Positions 15,825 to 24,363 of a stretch of DNA of 31,887 nt are shown here, piece after piece (positions within the stretch are counted from its first letter, which is position 1; every line of letters starts with the position of its first letter). Below the pieces are notes generated by a model. That model saw only the letters and a program-made list of their open reading frames with translations. It was not told the origin of the DNA and did no database searches. Made by a program: the position numbers and the translations under genes. This stretch comes from Pseudomonas graminis (GTDB taxonomy: Bacteria > Pseudomonadota > Gammaproteobacteria > Pseudomonadales > Pseudomonadaceae): contig NZ_MTSB01000031.1 in assembly GCF_002093745.1 (NCBI RefSeq), positions 1 to 31,887 on the forward strand, written 5' to 3'.

Positions 15825-17182
15825 TGGCACGCAAGAAGATCCTGCTCAATGCGTTCAACATGAACTGCATCGGCCACATCAATCATGGCCTGTGGACCCA
15901 TCCGCGTGACACGTCGACGCAGTTCAACAGCCTGGAATACTGGACCGACCTGGCGAAGCTGCTGGAGCGCGGGCTGTTCGACGGGCTGTTCATCGCCGAC
16001 ATCGTGGGGGTGTATGACGTCTACCAGAACTCGGTAGACGTCACGCTCAAGGAAGCCATCCAGTTGCCGGTCAACGACCCGCTGCTGCTGGTGTCTGCAA
16101 TGGCAGGCGTGACCAGACACCTGGGCTTCGGCCTGACCGCCAACCTGACCTACGACGCGCCGTACCTGTTCGCCCGGCGCATGTCGACGCTCGACCACCT
16201 GAGCCGTGGCCGGGTGGGCTGGAACATCGTGACCGGCTATCTCGACAGCGCTGCACGGGCGATGGGCCTGACCGAGCAGAACGAACACGACCGGCGTTAC
16301 GATCAGGCCGACGAATACCTGGAGGTGCTGTACAAACTCTGGGAGGGCAGTTGGGAAGACGACGCGGTCATCAACGACCGGGAGCAGCGCGTCTACGCCC
16401 GGCCCGGCAAGGTCCACAAGGTTCGGCACCAGGGCGAGTTCTATCAGGTCGAGGGCTATCACCTCTGCGAACCCTCACCGCAACGCACCCCGGTGCTGTT
16501 TCAGGCCGGCAGCTCGGAGCGCGGCCTGCAGTTTGCCGGACAGAACGCCGAGTGCGTGTTCATCAGTGGCCAGAACAAGACCGCAACCCGCGAGCAGGTG
16601 GACAAGGTTCGCGCCAGCGCCGTGCAGGCGGGGCGTAACCCGGAGGACATCAAGGTGTTCATGGGCCTTAACGTGATTGTCGCCGCGACTGAAGCGCGGG
16701 CCCGCGAGAAGCATGCCGAATACCGTCGTTATGCCAGCGCCGAGGCAGGCGTGGCGCACTTTGCGGCGTCGACCGGGATTGATTTCGCCGAGTACGAGCT
16801 GGACGAACCCATTCAGTACGTGAAGAACAACGCGATTCAGTCGGCGACCCGCAACCTGAAAAACAACGACTGGACCCGCCAGAAACTGCTCGACCAGCAC
16901 GCACTGGGCGGGCGCTACATCACCTTGATCGGCTCACCCGCTCAGGTCGCCGATGAGCTGGAATCCTGGATCGCGGAAACCGGTCTGGACGGCTTCAACC
17001 TGACCCGCATCGTCACGCCGGAAAGTTACGAGGACTTCATCGACCTGGTCATCCCGGAGCTGCAGCGCCGTGGCTCATACAAAACCGCTTACGAAGACGG
17101 CAGCTTGCGTAAAAAACTGTTTCCGGCAGGTACGGACCGTTTGCCGGAACGGCATGCGGGTGCAGCACACCGGCCTATTTGA
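15824..17182 (+). CDS. NtaA/SnaA/DszA-family FMN-dependent monooxygenase
   Basis: This luciferase-like (LLM) flavin monooxygenase of 452 residues is in the group that includes nitrilotriacetate monooxygenase NtaA and the sulfone monooxygenase DszA. Visible landmarks are NCIGHINHGLWTHP near residue 15, EYWTDLAKLLERGLFDGLFIADIVGVYD (about 37-65), LTYDAPYLFARRMSTLDHLSRGRVGWNIVTGY (FMN-binding region) and VLFQAGSSERGLQFAGQNAECVF. Its position behind two DszC-like genes and before a Met-type importer suggests it cleaves a C-S bond in an oxidised organosulfur compound. The exact substrate is not readable. It overlaps the upstream stop (TGATG). Confidence 0.9.
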   Translation: MARKKILLNAFNMNCIGHINHGLWTHPRDTSTQFNSLEYWTDLAKLLERGLFDGLFIADIVGVYDVYQNSVDVTLKEAIQLPVNDPLLLVSAMAGVTRHLGFGLTANLTYDAPYLFARRMSTLDHLSRGRVGWNIVTGYLDSAARAMGLTEQNEHDRRYDQADEYLEVLYKLWEGSWEDDAVINDREQRVYARPGKVHKVRHQGEFYQVEGYHLCEPSPQRTPVLFQAGSSERGLQFAGQNAECVFISGQNKTATREQVDKVRASAVQAGRNPEDIKVFMGLNVIVAATEARAREKHAEYRRYASAEAGVAHFAASTGIDFAEYELDEPIQYVKNNAIQSATRNLKNNDWTRQKLLDQHALGGRYITLIGSPAQVADELESWIAETGLDGFNLTRIVTPESYEDFIDLVIPELQRRGSYKTAYEDGSLRKKLFPAGTDRLPERHAGAAHRPI

Positions 17183-17232
17183 TGACGACATGCGCGCCCA
17201 CGCTGATGCGCTCAGCGTTATACACAGGTCTT

Positions 17233-17322
17233 GTGGGAGCGAGCTTGCTCGCGAAAGCGATTGTCCAGACGCCCTTTTTTCTGTGGCTGCACCGGCCTAT
17301 TCGCGAGCAAGCTCGCTCCCAC
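17233..17322. repeat. Inverted REP pair between the monooxygenase and metQ
   Basis: gtgggagcgagcttgctcgcgaa (17233-17255) is matched perfectly in inverse at 17300-17322, with about 44 bases between. This is the same REP class as the 1-710 array, with gagctt/gctc instead of gaactt/ttc. It splits the sulfur genes and may uncouple or terminate transcription before metQ. Confidence 0.9.
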
Positions 17323-17381
17323 CAAACCGATAAGCATAGGGCGTGGGAACGAGACTTAGGGATTTTTAAAAGGACCGCATC

Positions 17382-18170
17382 ATGACCAAAACCCTCGCTG
17401 CACTGGCCCTCGGCCTGTTGACCCTGACCGCTCACGCTGCCGACGCGCCGTTGAAAGTCGGCACCACCGCAGCATTTGCCATACCGCTGGAGGCCGCAGT
17501 CGAAGAAGCCGGCAAGCAAGGCCTGAACGTGGAACTGGTGGAGTTCACCGACTGGATCGCGCCCAACGTCAGCCTCGCGGCGGGCGATATCGACGTGAAT
17601 TACTTTCAGCACATTCCGTTTCTGACCAATGCCAACGAAGCTGCCGGGTTCGGGCTGGTGCCCTACGCGCCGGGGATCATCAATAACGTCGGGCTGTATT
17701 CGAAAAAGTACAAAAGCTTCGATGAGCTGCCCACCGGTGCCACCGTGGCCATCGCCAATGACCCGATCAATAGCGGGCGCGGCCTGCAGCTGCTGGCCAA
17801 GGCCGGGCTGATCACCCTCAAACCGGGCGTTGGCTACAAGGCCACCGAAGAAGACATCACGGCCAACCCGAAAAAGCTCAAGCTCATTCAGGTCGAGGCC
17901 GTGCAACTGGTGCGCGCCTACGACGATGCCGATCTGGTGCAGGGCTACCCTGCCTACATCCGCCTGGCCAAAACCTTCCCTGCCGACTCGGCGATTCTGT
18001 TCGACGGCATGGACCACCCGGAATACGTGATTCAGTTCGTGATCAAGCCTGACCACAAGGCCGACCCGCGTCTGGCGAAGTTCGTCGACATCTATCAGCA
18101 TTCGCCGGTGGTCCGTGCTGCGCTGGACAAGGTCAACGGCAAGCTCTATCAGGTAGGGTGGAAAGAATGA
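17382..18170 (+). CDS. metQ: Methionine-type ABC transporter, substrate-binding protein (NlpA/MetQ family)
   Basis: This is a periplasmic binding protein of 262 residues. The family body is clear: [79 protein letters not shown] and [11 protein letters not shown]. The signal peptide ends TAHA-ADAP without a lipobox cysteine, unlike the classic MetQ lipoprotein, so it is likely free in the periplasm. Its stop overlaps metN (ATGA). Given the sulfur genes upstream, the substrate could be a methionine derivative or another organosulfur compound rather than methionine itself. Confidence 0.9.
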   Translation: MTKTLAALALGLLTLTAHAADAPLKVGTTAAFAIPLEAAVEEAGKQGLNVELVEFTDWIAPNVSLAAGDIDVNYFQHIPFLTNANEAAGFGLVPYAPGIINNVGLYSKKYKSFDELPTGATVAIANDPINSGRGLQLLAKAGLITLKPGVGYKATEEDITANPKKLKLIQVEAVQLVRAYDDADLVQGYPAYIRLAKTFPADSAILFDGMDHPEYVIQFVIKPDHKADPRLAKFVDIYQHSPVVRAALDKVNGKLYQVGWKE

Positions 18171-19291
18171 CCGCCACCGCACAACGGCAACTCGACAGCA
18201 CAGTCGCAGGTCATGTGGCGCAACAGACCGAGCTGCACCCGGAGTTGAACCGCGCCCACGTCCGCTTCATCAATCTGGGCAAGACCTATCAAGGCAAACA
18301 AGGCCCCGTTGAAGCGCTGAGCGCTATCGACCTGACCGTCCAGCGCGGCGAGATCTTCGGCATTATCGGCCGCAGCGGTGCCGGAAAATCGTCGCTGATC
18401 CGCACCATCAACCGCCTGGAACAGCCCAGCAGCGGGCGGGTGTTGGTTGATCAGGCGGACATCGGCGACTTCAACGAAGACACGCTGGTGGCGCTGCGCC
18501 GACACATCGGCATGATTTTCCAGCACTTCAACCTGATGTCGGCCAAGACCGTGTGGCAGAACGTCGAGCTGCCGCTCAAGGTCGCCGGCGTGCCCAAGGA
18601 ACAACGCGCGCTAAAGGTGGCGCAGTTGCTGGAGCTGGTGGGTTTGCAGGACAAGCACAAGGCGTATCCGGCGCAACTGTCCGGCGGGCAGAAGCAGCGT
18701 GTCGGCATCGCCCGCGCGTTGGTACACGACCCGGCGATTCTGCTGTGCGACGAAGCCACGTCTGCGCTGGACCCGGAGACCACCCAGTCGATTCTCGGCC
18801 TGCTGCGCGAGATCAACCAGCGCCTGGGCCTGACCATTGTGCTGATCACCCATGAAATGGCGGTGATCCGCGATATCTGCCACCGCGTCGTGGTGCTGGA
18901 GCAAGGCCGAATCGTCGAGCAGGGGCCGGTCTGGCAGGTGTTTGGCGACCCGCAGCACGAGGTCAGCAAGACCTTGCTCGCGCCGCTGCAACTCGGGTTG
19001 CCAAAGGAATGGGCCGAGCGCCTGAGCGAACAGCCGCAGCGGCCCGACGCGGCCATTTTGCTGGACGTGCATTTCACCGGAATCAGCAACGAGGGGCCGG
19101 ACCTGGCTGCGCTGTTTGCGACGCTGGGCGGCAAGGTGCAACTGCTGCAAGGCGGGATCGAACGTATTCAGGACCGCGCCATCGGGCACCTGATTCTGTT
19201 GATTGCCGGCTCGCCGCACACCCGCGAAGAACTGCTGGCACGCGCCCGGAAACTGGCGCCACGCGTGGAGGTATTGGGTTATGTGGGTTGA
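18167..19291 (+). CDS. metN: Methionine-type ABC transporter, ATP-binding protein
   Basis: This ATPase has 374 residues. An extra N-terminal segment of about 30 residues precedes the usual MetN start ([11 protein letters not shown]). Walker A is GRSGAGKS (68-75), the signature LSGGQKQR (171-178), Walker [13 protein letters not shown] (191-202), and the switch histidine is in ITHEM. The C-terminal part (about 300-374) has the size and pattern of the NIL regulatory domain, which in E. coli MetN binds methionine and inhibits transport. The start ATG overlaps the metQ stop; a GTG nine bases earlier is less likely. The stop overlaps metI. Confidence 0.92.
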   Translation: MTATAQRQLDSTVAGHVAQQTELHPELNRAHVRFINLGKTYQGKQGPVEALSAIDLTVQRGEIFGIIGRSGAGKSSLIRTINRLEQPSSGRVLVDQADIGDFNEDTLVALRRHIGMIFQHFNLMSAKTVWQNVELPLKVAGVPKEQRALKVAQLLELVGLQDKHKAYPAQLSGGQKQRVGIARALVHDPAILLCDEATSALDPETTQSILGLLREINQRLGLTIVLITHEMAVIRDICHRVVVLEQGRIVEQGPVWQVFGDPQHEVSKTLLAPLQLGLPKEWAERLSEQPQRPDAAILLDVHFTGISNEGPDLAALFATLGGKVQLLQGGIERIQDRAIGHLILLIAGSPHTREELLARARKLAPRVEVLGYVG

Positions 19292-19925
19292 TCGCTTGCT
19301 GCAAGGGACCCTCGACACGTTTCTGATGGTCGGTGTGTCGTCATTGATCGCGCTGCTGCTGGGCATCCCGCTGGCGGTGATTCTGGTCACCAGCTCCAAA
19401 GGCGGTATCTACGAAGCACCGGGCATCAACCGGGTGCTGGGCGGCTTCGTGAACCTGTTCCGTTCGATTCCCTTTCTGATCCTGATGGTCGCCCTGATCC
19501 CGTTCACCCGGATGATCGTCGGCACCACGTACGGGGTGTGGGCGGCGGTCGTACCATTGACCATTGCCGCAACGCCGTTCTTCGCGCGCATCGCCGAAGT
19601 CAGCCTGCGCGAGGTCGATCACGGGCTGGTCGAGGCTGCGCAGGCGATGGGCTGTCGACGCTGGCACATCATCTGGCATGTGCTGCTGCCAGAAGCGCGG
19701 CCCGGCATCGTCGGCGGCTTTACGATTACCCTGGTGACCATGATCAACTCGTCGGCGATGGCGGGCGCGATTGGTGCGGGCGGGCTGGGCGACATTGCCT
19801 ATCGTTACGGTTATCAGCGTTTCGACACGCAGGTGATGCTGACCGTGATCGTGCTGCTGGTGGCCGTCGTGGCCCTGGTGCAACTGGGCGGTGACCGGCT
19901 GGCCCGCCGTTTCGACAGGCGCTGA
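19281..19925 (+). CDS. metI: Methionine-type ABC transporter, permease
   Basis: This inner-membrane permease of the MetI type has 214 residues and about five membrane helices. The coupling motif is [22 protein letters not shown] (about 123-145), with [17 protein letters not shown] near 60 and [27 protein letters not shown] near 170. The ATG at 19281 lies inside the end of metN (11-base overlap), indicating translational coupling. It completes the MetQNI importer. Confidence 0.93.
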   Translation: MWVDRLLQGTLDTFLMVGVSSLIALLLGIPLAVILVTSSKGGIYEAPGINRVLGGFVNLFRSIPFLILMVALIPFTRMIVGTTYGVWAAVVPLTIAATPFFARIAEVSLREVDHGLVEAAQAMGCRRWHIIWHVLLPEARPGIVGGFTITLVTMINSSAMAGAIGAGGLGDIAYRYGYQRFDTQVMLTVIVLLVAVVALVQLGGDRLARRFDRR

Positions 19926-19975
19926 TCAGCCGACCCTGAGGTATATTGGCGGTCTTCCTTTGCCGGACCGCCTTG

Positions 19976-20602
19976 ATGAAACTCGATCCTCAGACCCTCA
20001 CCCAGATCCCCTCCGCCACCCCTGGCAATTACAACCGCGTGGCCGATGACTTCCGCGAAGGCACACGGGACCACGACGTCAGCCAGAACATCGACGCGCT
20101 GCTGCGCCATATCGAAGGACCGGCGCCGTGGCAGATTCTGGATTTCGGCTGCGGACCGGGCCGTGACCTGAAAACCTTCACTGCGATGGGCCATGTGGCG
20201 GTCGGTCTAGACGGTTCCGAACGCTTCGCCGAGATGGCCCGTGCCGAAACCGGTTGCGACGTGTTGCAGCAGAACTTCCTCGAACTCGATCTGCCGCCAG
20301 AGCGATTTGACGGCATCTTCGCCAACGCAGTGCTGTTTCATATTCCGAAGCAGGAACTGCCACGCGTACTGCGCCAGTTGCACGCCACGCTGAAACCGGG
20401 CGGCGTGCTGTTCAGTTCGAACCCGCGCGGACAGAATCAGGAAGGCTGGAAAGGCGAACGCTATGGCGCGTATCACGATCTTGAGTCATGGCGAGCATTG
20501 CTGACCGACGCCGGGTTTACCGAACTGGAGCACTACTACCGTCCCGCCGGACTGCCCAGAGAGCAACAGCCGTGGCTGGCGAGTGTCTGGCGGCGTCCGT
20601 AA
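19976..20602 (+). CDS. Class I SAM-dependent methyltransferase
   Basis: A 208-residue methyltransferase with a Rossmann core. Motif I is ILDFGCGPGRDLKTF (about residue 54), the acidic residue after strand beta-2 is in GLDGSERF, DGIFANAVLFH matches motif IV, and LKPGGVLF is the post-motif. It resembles UbiE/Methyltransf_11 type enzymes acting on small molecules; the substrate is not evident. The ATG at 19976 is the first residue of the conserved block. It lies 50 bp after metI on the same strand, so read-through is possible. Confidence 0.88.
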   Translation: MKLDPQTLTQIPSATPGNYNRVADDFREGTRDHDVSQNIDALLRHIEGPAPWQILDFGCGPGRDLKTFTAMGHVAVGLDGSERFAEMARAETGCDVLQQNFLELDLPPERFDGIFANAVLFHIPKQELPRVLRQLHATLKPGGVLFSSNPRGQNQEGWKGERYGAYHDLESWRALLTDAGFTELEHYYRPAGLPREQQPWLASVWRRP

Positions 20603-20629
20603 CGCCCCCGGTATTGTGAAACCCGTGCG

Positions 20630-20645
20630 CTGTCAGTTCTGACAG
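20630..20645. promoter_or_regulatory. Palindrome CTGTCAG-TT-CTGACAG
   Basis: A perfect 7-bp inverted repeat with a 2-base spacer lies in the 139-bp gap between the methyltransferase and the carbohydrate-binding-like gene. Outer bases gtgcgc and gcgcac can extend it. It may be an operator for the following gene or the end of the preceding transcript. Confidence 0.4.
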
Positions 20646-20741
20646 TATCGCCAGAAGCGCACGCGCCATAGGATGGATTCACAGCGGTCTGCGCTGACGG
20701 CTGGCAATGGAATTCATTCGAATCGATCAAAGGAAATGATC

Positions 20742-21212
20742 ATGGCGACCGAGTATTTAAAAAACGGCGACTTCAGCGACAACCTTGAGCACTGGAAAGC
20801 ACCGGTAGGCTTTGAGCCAGACTTCAAGCCCATGCCCATGGGGGGCGGAGGCCAAAGCATCAAGCTGAATACTGGCGTGACGGTCAGTCAATCGATTACT
20901 GAGCTTCCGGGCACGCGCCTGCATCTCGAGTTCGGCGTGCATAGCGCAAAGCTCTTCGACGCGTTCTTCGTTGTGGTCGTGGGAGGCTATAACGCAGAAG
21001 GTACGATGAATCTGACGCAGGTCGTCAGTTTGGCAACTGATGAATGGGTCTACTATTCTGGCGACTTCGATTTCCAAGAAAAGCTCAAGAACTGCTTCTT
21101 GACCATGTCGGCCCCGGCAGACACCTCAAGCTTCTCGCGTTCAGGCAGAACAAGCGCCTCAATGTTCGGCCCTGTGCGGTTCGCTAATTTCAGCCTGACG
21201 CTGGCCGACTGA
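20742..21212 (+). CDS. Small carbohydrate-binding-like (beta-sandwich) protein
   Basis: The product has 156 residues with no signal peptide. The opening LKNGDFSDNLEHWKAP is the typical first strand of CBM4/9-like galactose-binding-fold modules, and TRLHLEFGVHSAK, TDEWVYYSGDFDF and FGPVRFANFSLTLAD fit the remaining strands of such a sandwich. It probably binds a sugar or glycan, but no ligand can be named and there is no catalytic part. The ATG at 20742 has AAGGAA about 8 bases upstream; the ATG at 20673 would add an unrelated tail. It is apparently monocistronic and convergent with the efflux operon. Confidence 0.65.
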   Translation: MATEYLKNGDFSDNLEHWKAPVGFEPDFKPMPMGGGGQSIKLNTGVTVSQSITELPGTRLHLEFGVHSAKLFDAFFVVVVGGYNAEGTMNLTQVVSLATDEWVYYSGDFDFQEKLKNCFLTMSAPADTSSFSRSGRTSASMFGPVRFANFSLTLAD

Positions 21213-21226
21213 TTATCGCATCGACC

Positions 21227-21255
21227 GCCCTGCTACCTGTCAGAGGTGGCAGGGC
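21227..21255. terminator. Hairpin between convergent genes, likely shared terminator
   Basis: gccctgctacc (21227-21237) pairs with ggtggcagggc (21245-21255), with one G-T type mismatch and a 7-base loop. It lies between the ends of the carbohydrate-binding-like gene and the RND pump gene. There is no strong T-tract on either side, so its strength is uncertain. Confidence 0.6.
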
Positions 21256-21264
21256 ACGTATGAC

Positions 21265-24200
21265 TCAATGCGCGGGCACCTGCTTGTCGTCACCCTGGTC
21301 CGAAGCGTCACGACGCTGTTCATCGGTCGGTTCCTTGATGCGATACCAGGCCACGTACAGCGCGGGCAGGAACAGCAAGGTCAGCAACGTGGCGATGATG
21401 ATGCCGCCGATCATGGCGTAGGCCATCGGCCCCCAGAACACTTCCCTTGCGATGGGAATCATGCCCAGGCTGGCAGCCGCAGCGGTCAGCAGAATCGGAC
21501 GGCGGCGGTGTTCGGTGGCTTCGACCACGGCGTCCCATGGCAGGTAACCACTCTTCTCATAGGCATCGATCTGGGTCACCAAAATCACCGAGTTGCGGAT
21601 GATGATGCCAATCAGCGCCAGCACCCCGAGAATCGCGACAAACCCCAGCGGCGTACCCGTCGGGATCAGCGCCAGCACCACGCCGATCAACCCCAGCGGC
21701 GCGACACTGGCCACCAGGAACATCTTCTGCACGCTGTGCAGCTGGATCATCAGGAACGTTGCCATAAGGAACAGCATCAGCGGCGCAACACTGGCAATCG
21801 GCCCTTGTGCCTTGCTGCTTTCCTCAACCGTGCCACCGGTCGCGACCTTGTAGCCCACCGGCAGGCCGGCTGCAAATTTGTCGATTTCCGGCTTCAGTTC
21901 ATTGACCAGATCGGTCGGCTGAATCTCGTCCCGAACCGAGCCTTTCACGGTAATGGTCGGCTTGCGATCACGTCGCCAGACCAGCGGCTGCTCAAGCTCG
22001 TAGCCAACGGTGGCAAACGCCAGCAGCGGAATAGAGGTTCCGGTCGGGGTCACGATCTGCAGGTTTTGCAGGGTTTCCGGCGTACCACGCTCGGCGTCTT
22101 CAGCACGCCCGACCACGTTGATCAGGTAGATGTCATCACGCACCTGCGTCACGGTAGAGCCGCTGACCACGCTGTTCATCAGTCTGGCGACGTCCTCGGA
22201 CGACAGCCCCAGTTGCCTGGCCTTGTCCTGATTGATGTCGATGCGCAGGACCTTGCCCGGCTCGTTCCAGTCGTAGATCACTTCGCCAACATGCGGGTTG
22301 TGATCCAGCAGGGTGGCCAGTTCGATAGCGTGCTGGCGGACTTTGTCGATGTTCTCGCCGCTGACGCGATACTGCAGCGGACGCCCTACCGGCGGCCCCA
22401 TTTCCAGTGCCTGCACGTAAGAGCCGATGCCCACGTAGTCTTCACGCAAACGCTTCTGCAGGCGCGCCGTCAGGGCGGTGCGCTCTTCCAGGCCTTTGCT
22501 GACAATCACCAACTGTGCATAGAACGGGTTTTCCAGTTGCTGGTCCAGTGGCAGGTAGAAGCGCACCGCACCCTGCCCGATGTAAGTGCTCCAGCGCTCG
22601 ATGTCCGGGTCGTCCTTGAGGCTCGCTTCAAAACGGTCAACCACCTTGCGCGTCTCGTTGATCGAGGCGTTTTGCGGCAGGTTCAGGTCGACAAGAATTT
22701 CCGGCCGGTCCGAAGACGGGAAGAACTGGTTCTGGACGAACTGCATGGAGAACAGCGACGCGGCGAACAACCCTACCGTGATGGCAATCGCCAGCCAGCG
22801 ATGGCGCATGGCCCAGAGCATGCTGCCGTTGAATGCCCGGCCTACGCGGCCCGGTTCTTCGGATTTCGGCTTGATGTTGGCGCTCAGAATATGCACGCCG
22901 ATCACCGGCGCAAATAGCACGGCAACCACCCACGACACCAGCATCGCCACGGCAATCACGGCAAACAGCGTAAAGGTGTACTCCCCCGCCGAGCTGTTGT
23001 TCAGACCAATCGGCACAAAGCCTGCCACGGTCACCAGCGTACCGGTGAGCATCGGGAACGCTGTCGAGGTGTAGGCGTAAGTGGCGGCCTGCTCCTTGGT
23101 TTCCCCCATTTCCAGCCGTGTGACCATCATCTCCACGGTGATCATGGCGTCATCCACCAACAGGCCGAGGGCGATGATCAGGGCACCGAGGGAAATCCGC
23201 TGCATGGTGATGCCGCTGTATTCCATGAACACAAACACCATCGCCAACACCAGCGGAATAGAGCACGCGACCACCAGCCCCGCGCGAAACCCGAGGCTGA
23301 CGAAGCTGACCAACAGCACGATAATCACCGCCTCGAACAACGCGCTGGTGAAGCCGCCCACGGCCTTGTTCACCACCTCCGCCTGGTCGGAAACCTTGTG
23401 TACGCCGACGCCCACCGGCAGCTCGGCGGTCGTGGCGTCCATGCGCTCGTGCAGCGCCTTGCCGAACGCCTGGATGTTGCCGCCCTTGCGCATGGCGATA
23501 GACAGGCCGATGGCCGGTTTGCCGTTGTAGCGGAACAGCGGTTTGGGCGGGTCGGTGTAACCGCGAGTAATGTCGGCGATATCGCTCAGCCGGTAAAAAC
23601 GGTCGTTGATCCGCAAGTTGACCGCAGCCAGATCCTTCTCGGAAGCAAACTGGCCAGACGTGCGTACGGAGATCCGTTCCGGCCCTGCCTCGATCACCCC
23701 GGCAGGCGTCACGGCATTCTGCGATTGCAGGCTTTGCACCACCTGGCTCTGATCGATGCCCAACGCCGCAAGTTTGCGCGTGGAGAAATTCAGGTACAGC
23801 ACTTCATCTTGCTGGCCGACCATCTCGACCTTGCCCAGACCGGGCACCTCGCGGATGTCGGCGCGAACCTTCTCGACATAATCACGCAGCTGACGCATCG
23901 AAAAGCCGTCTGCGGTAAACGCGTAGATCGAACCGTACACATCGCCGAACTCGTCGTTGAACGAAGGGCCTTGCAGCCCCTGCGGGAACTGGCCACGGAT
24001 GTCATCGACCTTCTTGCGCACCTGATACCAGATCCCGGGTATCGCCTTGGCGTTGGTGGTGTCACGCAGGTAAACGAAGACCGTGGACTCGCCCGGTCGG
24101 GTATAGCTCTTCACGTAGTCCAGCGAGTCCAGCTCTTCAAGCTTCTTCTCGATGCGGTCAGTCACCTGCTCGAGGGTCTCGTCCACCGTCGCGCCTGGCC

Positions 24201-24363
24201 AGCGGGTCTGGATGATCATGGTCTTGATGGTGAAGGACGGGTCTTCCTCGCGCCCAAGCTTCATGTAGGAAAACACGCCCATCAACAGCGCGACAAACAT
24301 CAGGTACCAGACAAACGACTGATGTTTGATGGCCCATTCGGACAGATTGAAATTCCCTTTCAT
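21265..24363 (-). CDS. triC: RND efflux pump, inner-membrane transporter (TriC-like)
   Basis: This proton-driven multidrug transporter of the RND superfamily has 1032 residues. It has the standard two-fold layout: TM1 (SFVWYLMFVALLMGVFSYM), a large periplasmic loop, TM2-6 with the proton-relay aspartates D404/D405 in GLLVDDAMITVEMM, TM7 (AIAITVGLFAASLFSMQFV), a second periplasmic loop and TM8-12 (IPLLAFATVGYE, then LMLFLMATFLMI to FLPALYVAWY). It follows two adaptor genes, the signature of P. aeruginosa TriABC, which needs both TriA and TriB and exports triclosan with OpmH. No outer-membrane channel gene is nearby. The start overlaps the triB stop (ATGA). Confidence 0.88.
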   Translation of the reverse strand: MKGNFNLSEWAIKHQSFVWYLMFVALLMGVFSYMKLGREEDPSFTIKTMIIQTRWPGATVDETLEQVTDRIEKKLEELDSLDYVKSYTRPGESTVFVYLRDTTNAKAIPGIWYQVRKKVDDIRGQFPQGLQGPSFNDEFGDVYGSIYAFTADGFSMRQLRDYVEKVRADIREVPGLGKVEMVGQQDEVLYLNFSTRKLAALGIDQSQVVQSLQSQNAVTPAGVIEAGPERISVRTSGQFASEKDLAAVNLRINDRFYRLSDIADITRGYTDPPKPLFRYNGKPAIGLSIAMRKGGNIQAFGKALHERMDATTAELPVGVGVHKVSDQAEVVNKAVGGFTSALFEAVIIVLLVSFVSLGFRAGLVVACSIPLVLAMVFVFMEYSGITMQRISLGALIIALGLLVDDAMITVEMMVTRLEMGETKEQAATYAYTSTAFPMLTGTLVTVAGFVPIGLNNSSAGEYTFTLFAVIAVAMLVSWVVAVLFAPVIGVHILSANIKPKSEEPGRVGRAFNGSMLWAMRHRWLAIAITVGLFAASLFSMQFVQNQFFPSSDRPEILVDLNLPQNASINETRKVVDRFEASLKDDPDIERWSTYIGQGAVRFYLPLDQQLENPFYAQLVIVSKGLEERTALTARLQKRLREDYVGIGSYVQALEMGPPVGRPLQYRVSGENIDKVRQHAIELATLLDHNPHVGEVIYDWNEPGKVLRIDINQDKARQLGLSSEDVARLMNSVVSGSTVTQVRDDIYLINVVGRAEDAERGTPETLQNLQIVTPTGTSIPLLAFATVGYELEQPLVWRRDRKPTITVKGSVRDEIQPTDLVNELKPEIDKFAAGLPVGYKVATGGTVEESSKAQGPIASVAPLMLFLMATFLMIQLHSVQKMFLVASVAPLGLIGVVLALIPTGTPLGFVAILGVLALIGIIIRNSVILVTQIDAYEKSGYLPWDAVVEATEHRRRPILLTAAAASLGMIPIAREVFWGPMAYAMIGGIIIATLLTLLFLPALYVAWYRIKEPTDEQRRDASDQGDDKQVPAH

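Noticed and set aside
21268..22917. Long plus-strand frame of 549 codons opposite the RND pump
   Set aside because: It is the antisense of triC, His/Gln/Arg-rich as expected from reversed high-GC coding sequence, with no domain.
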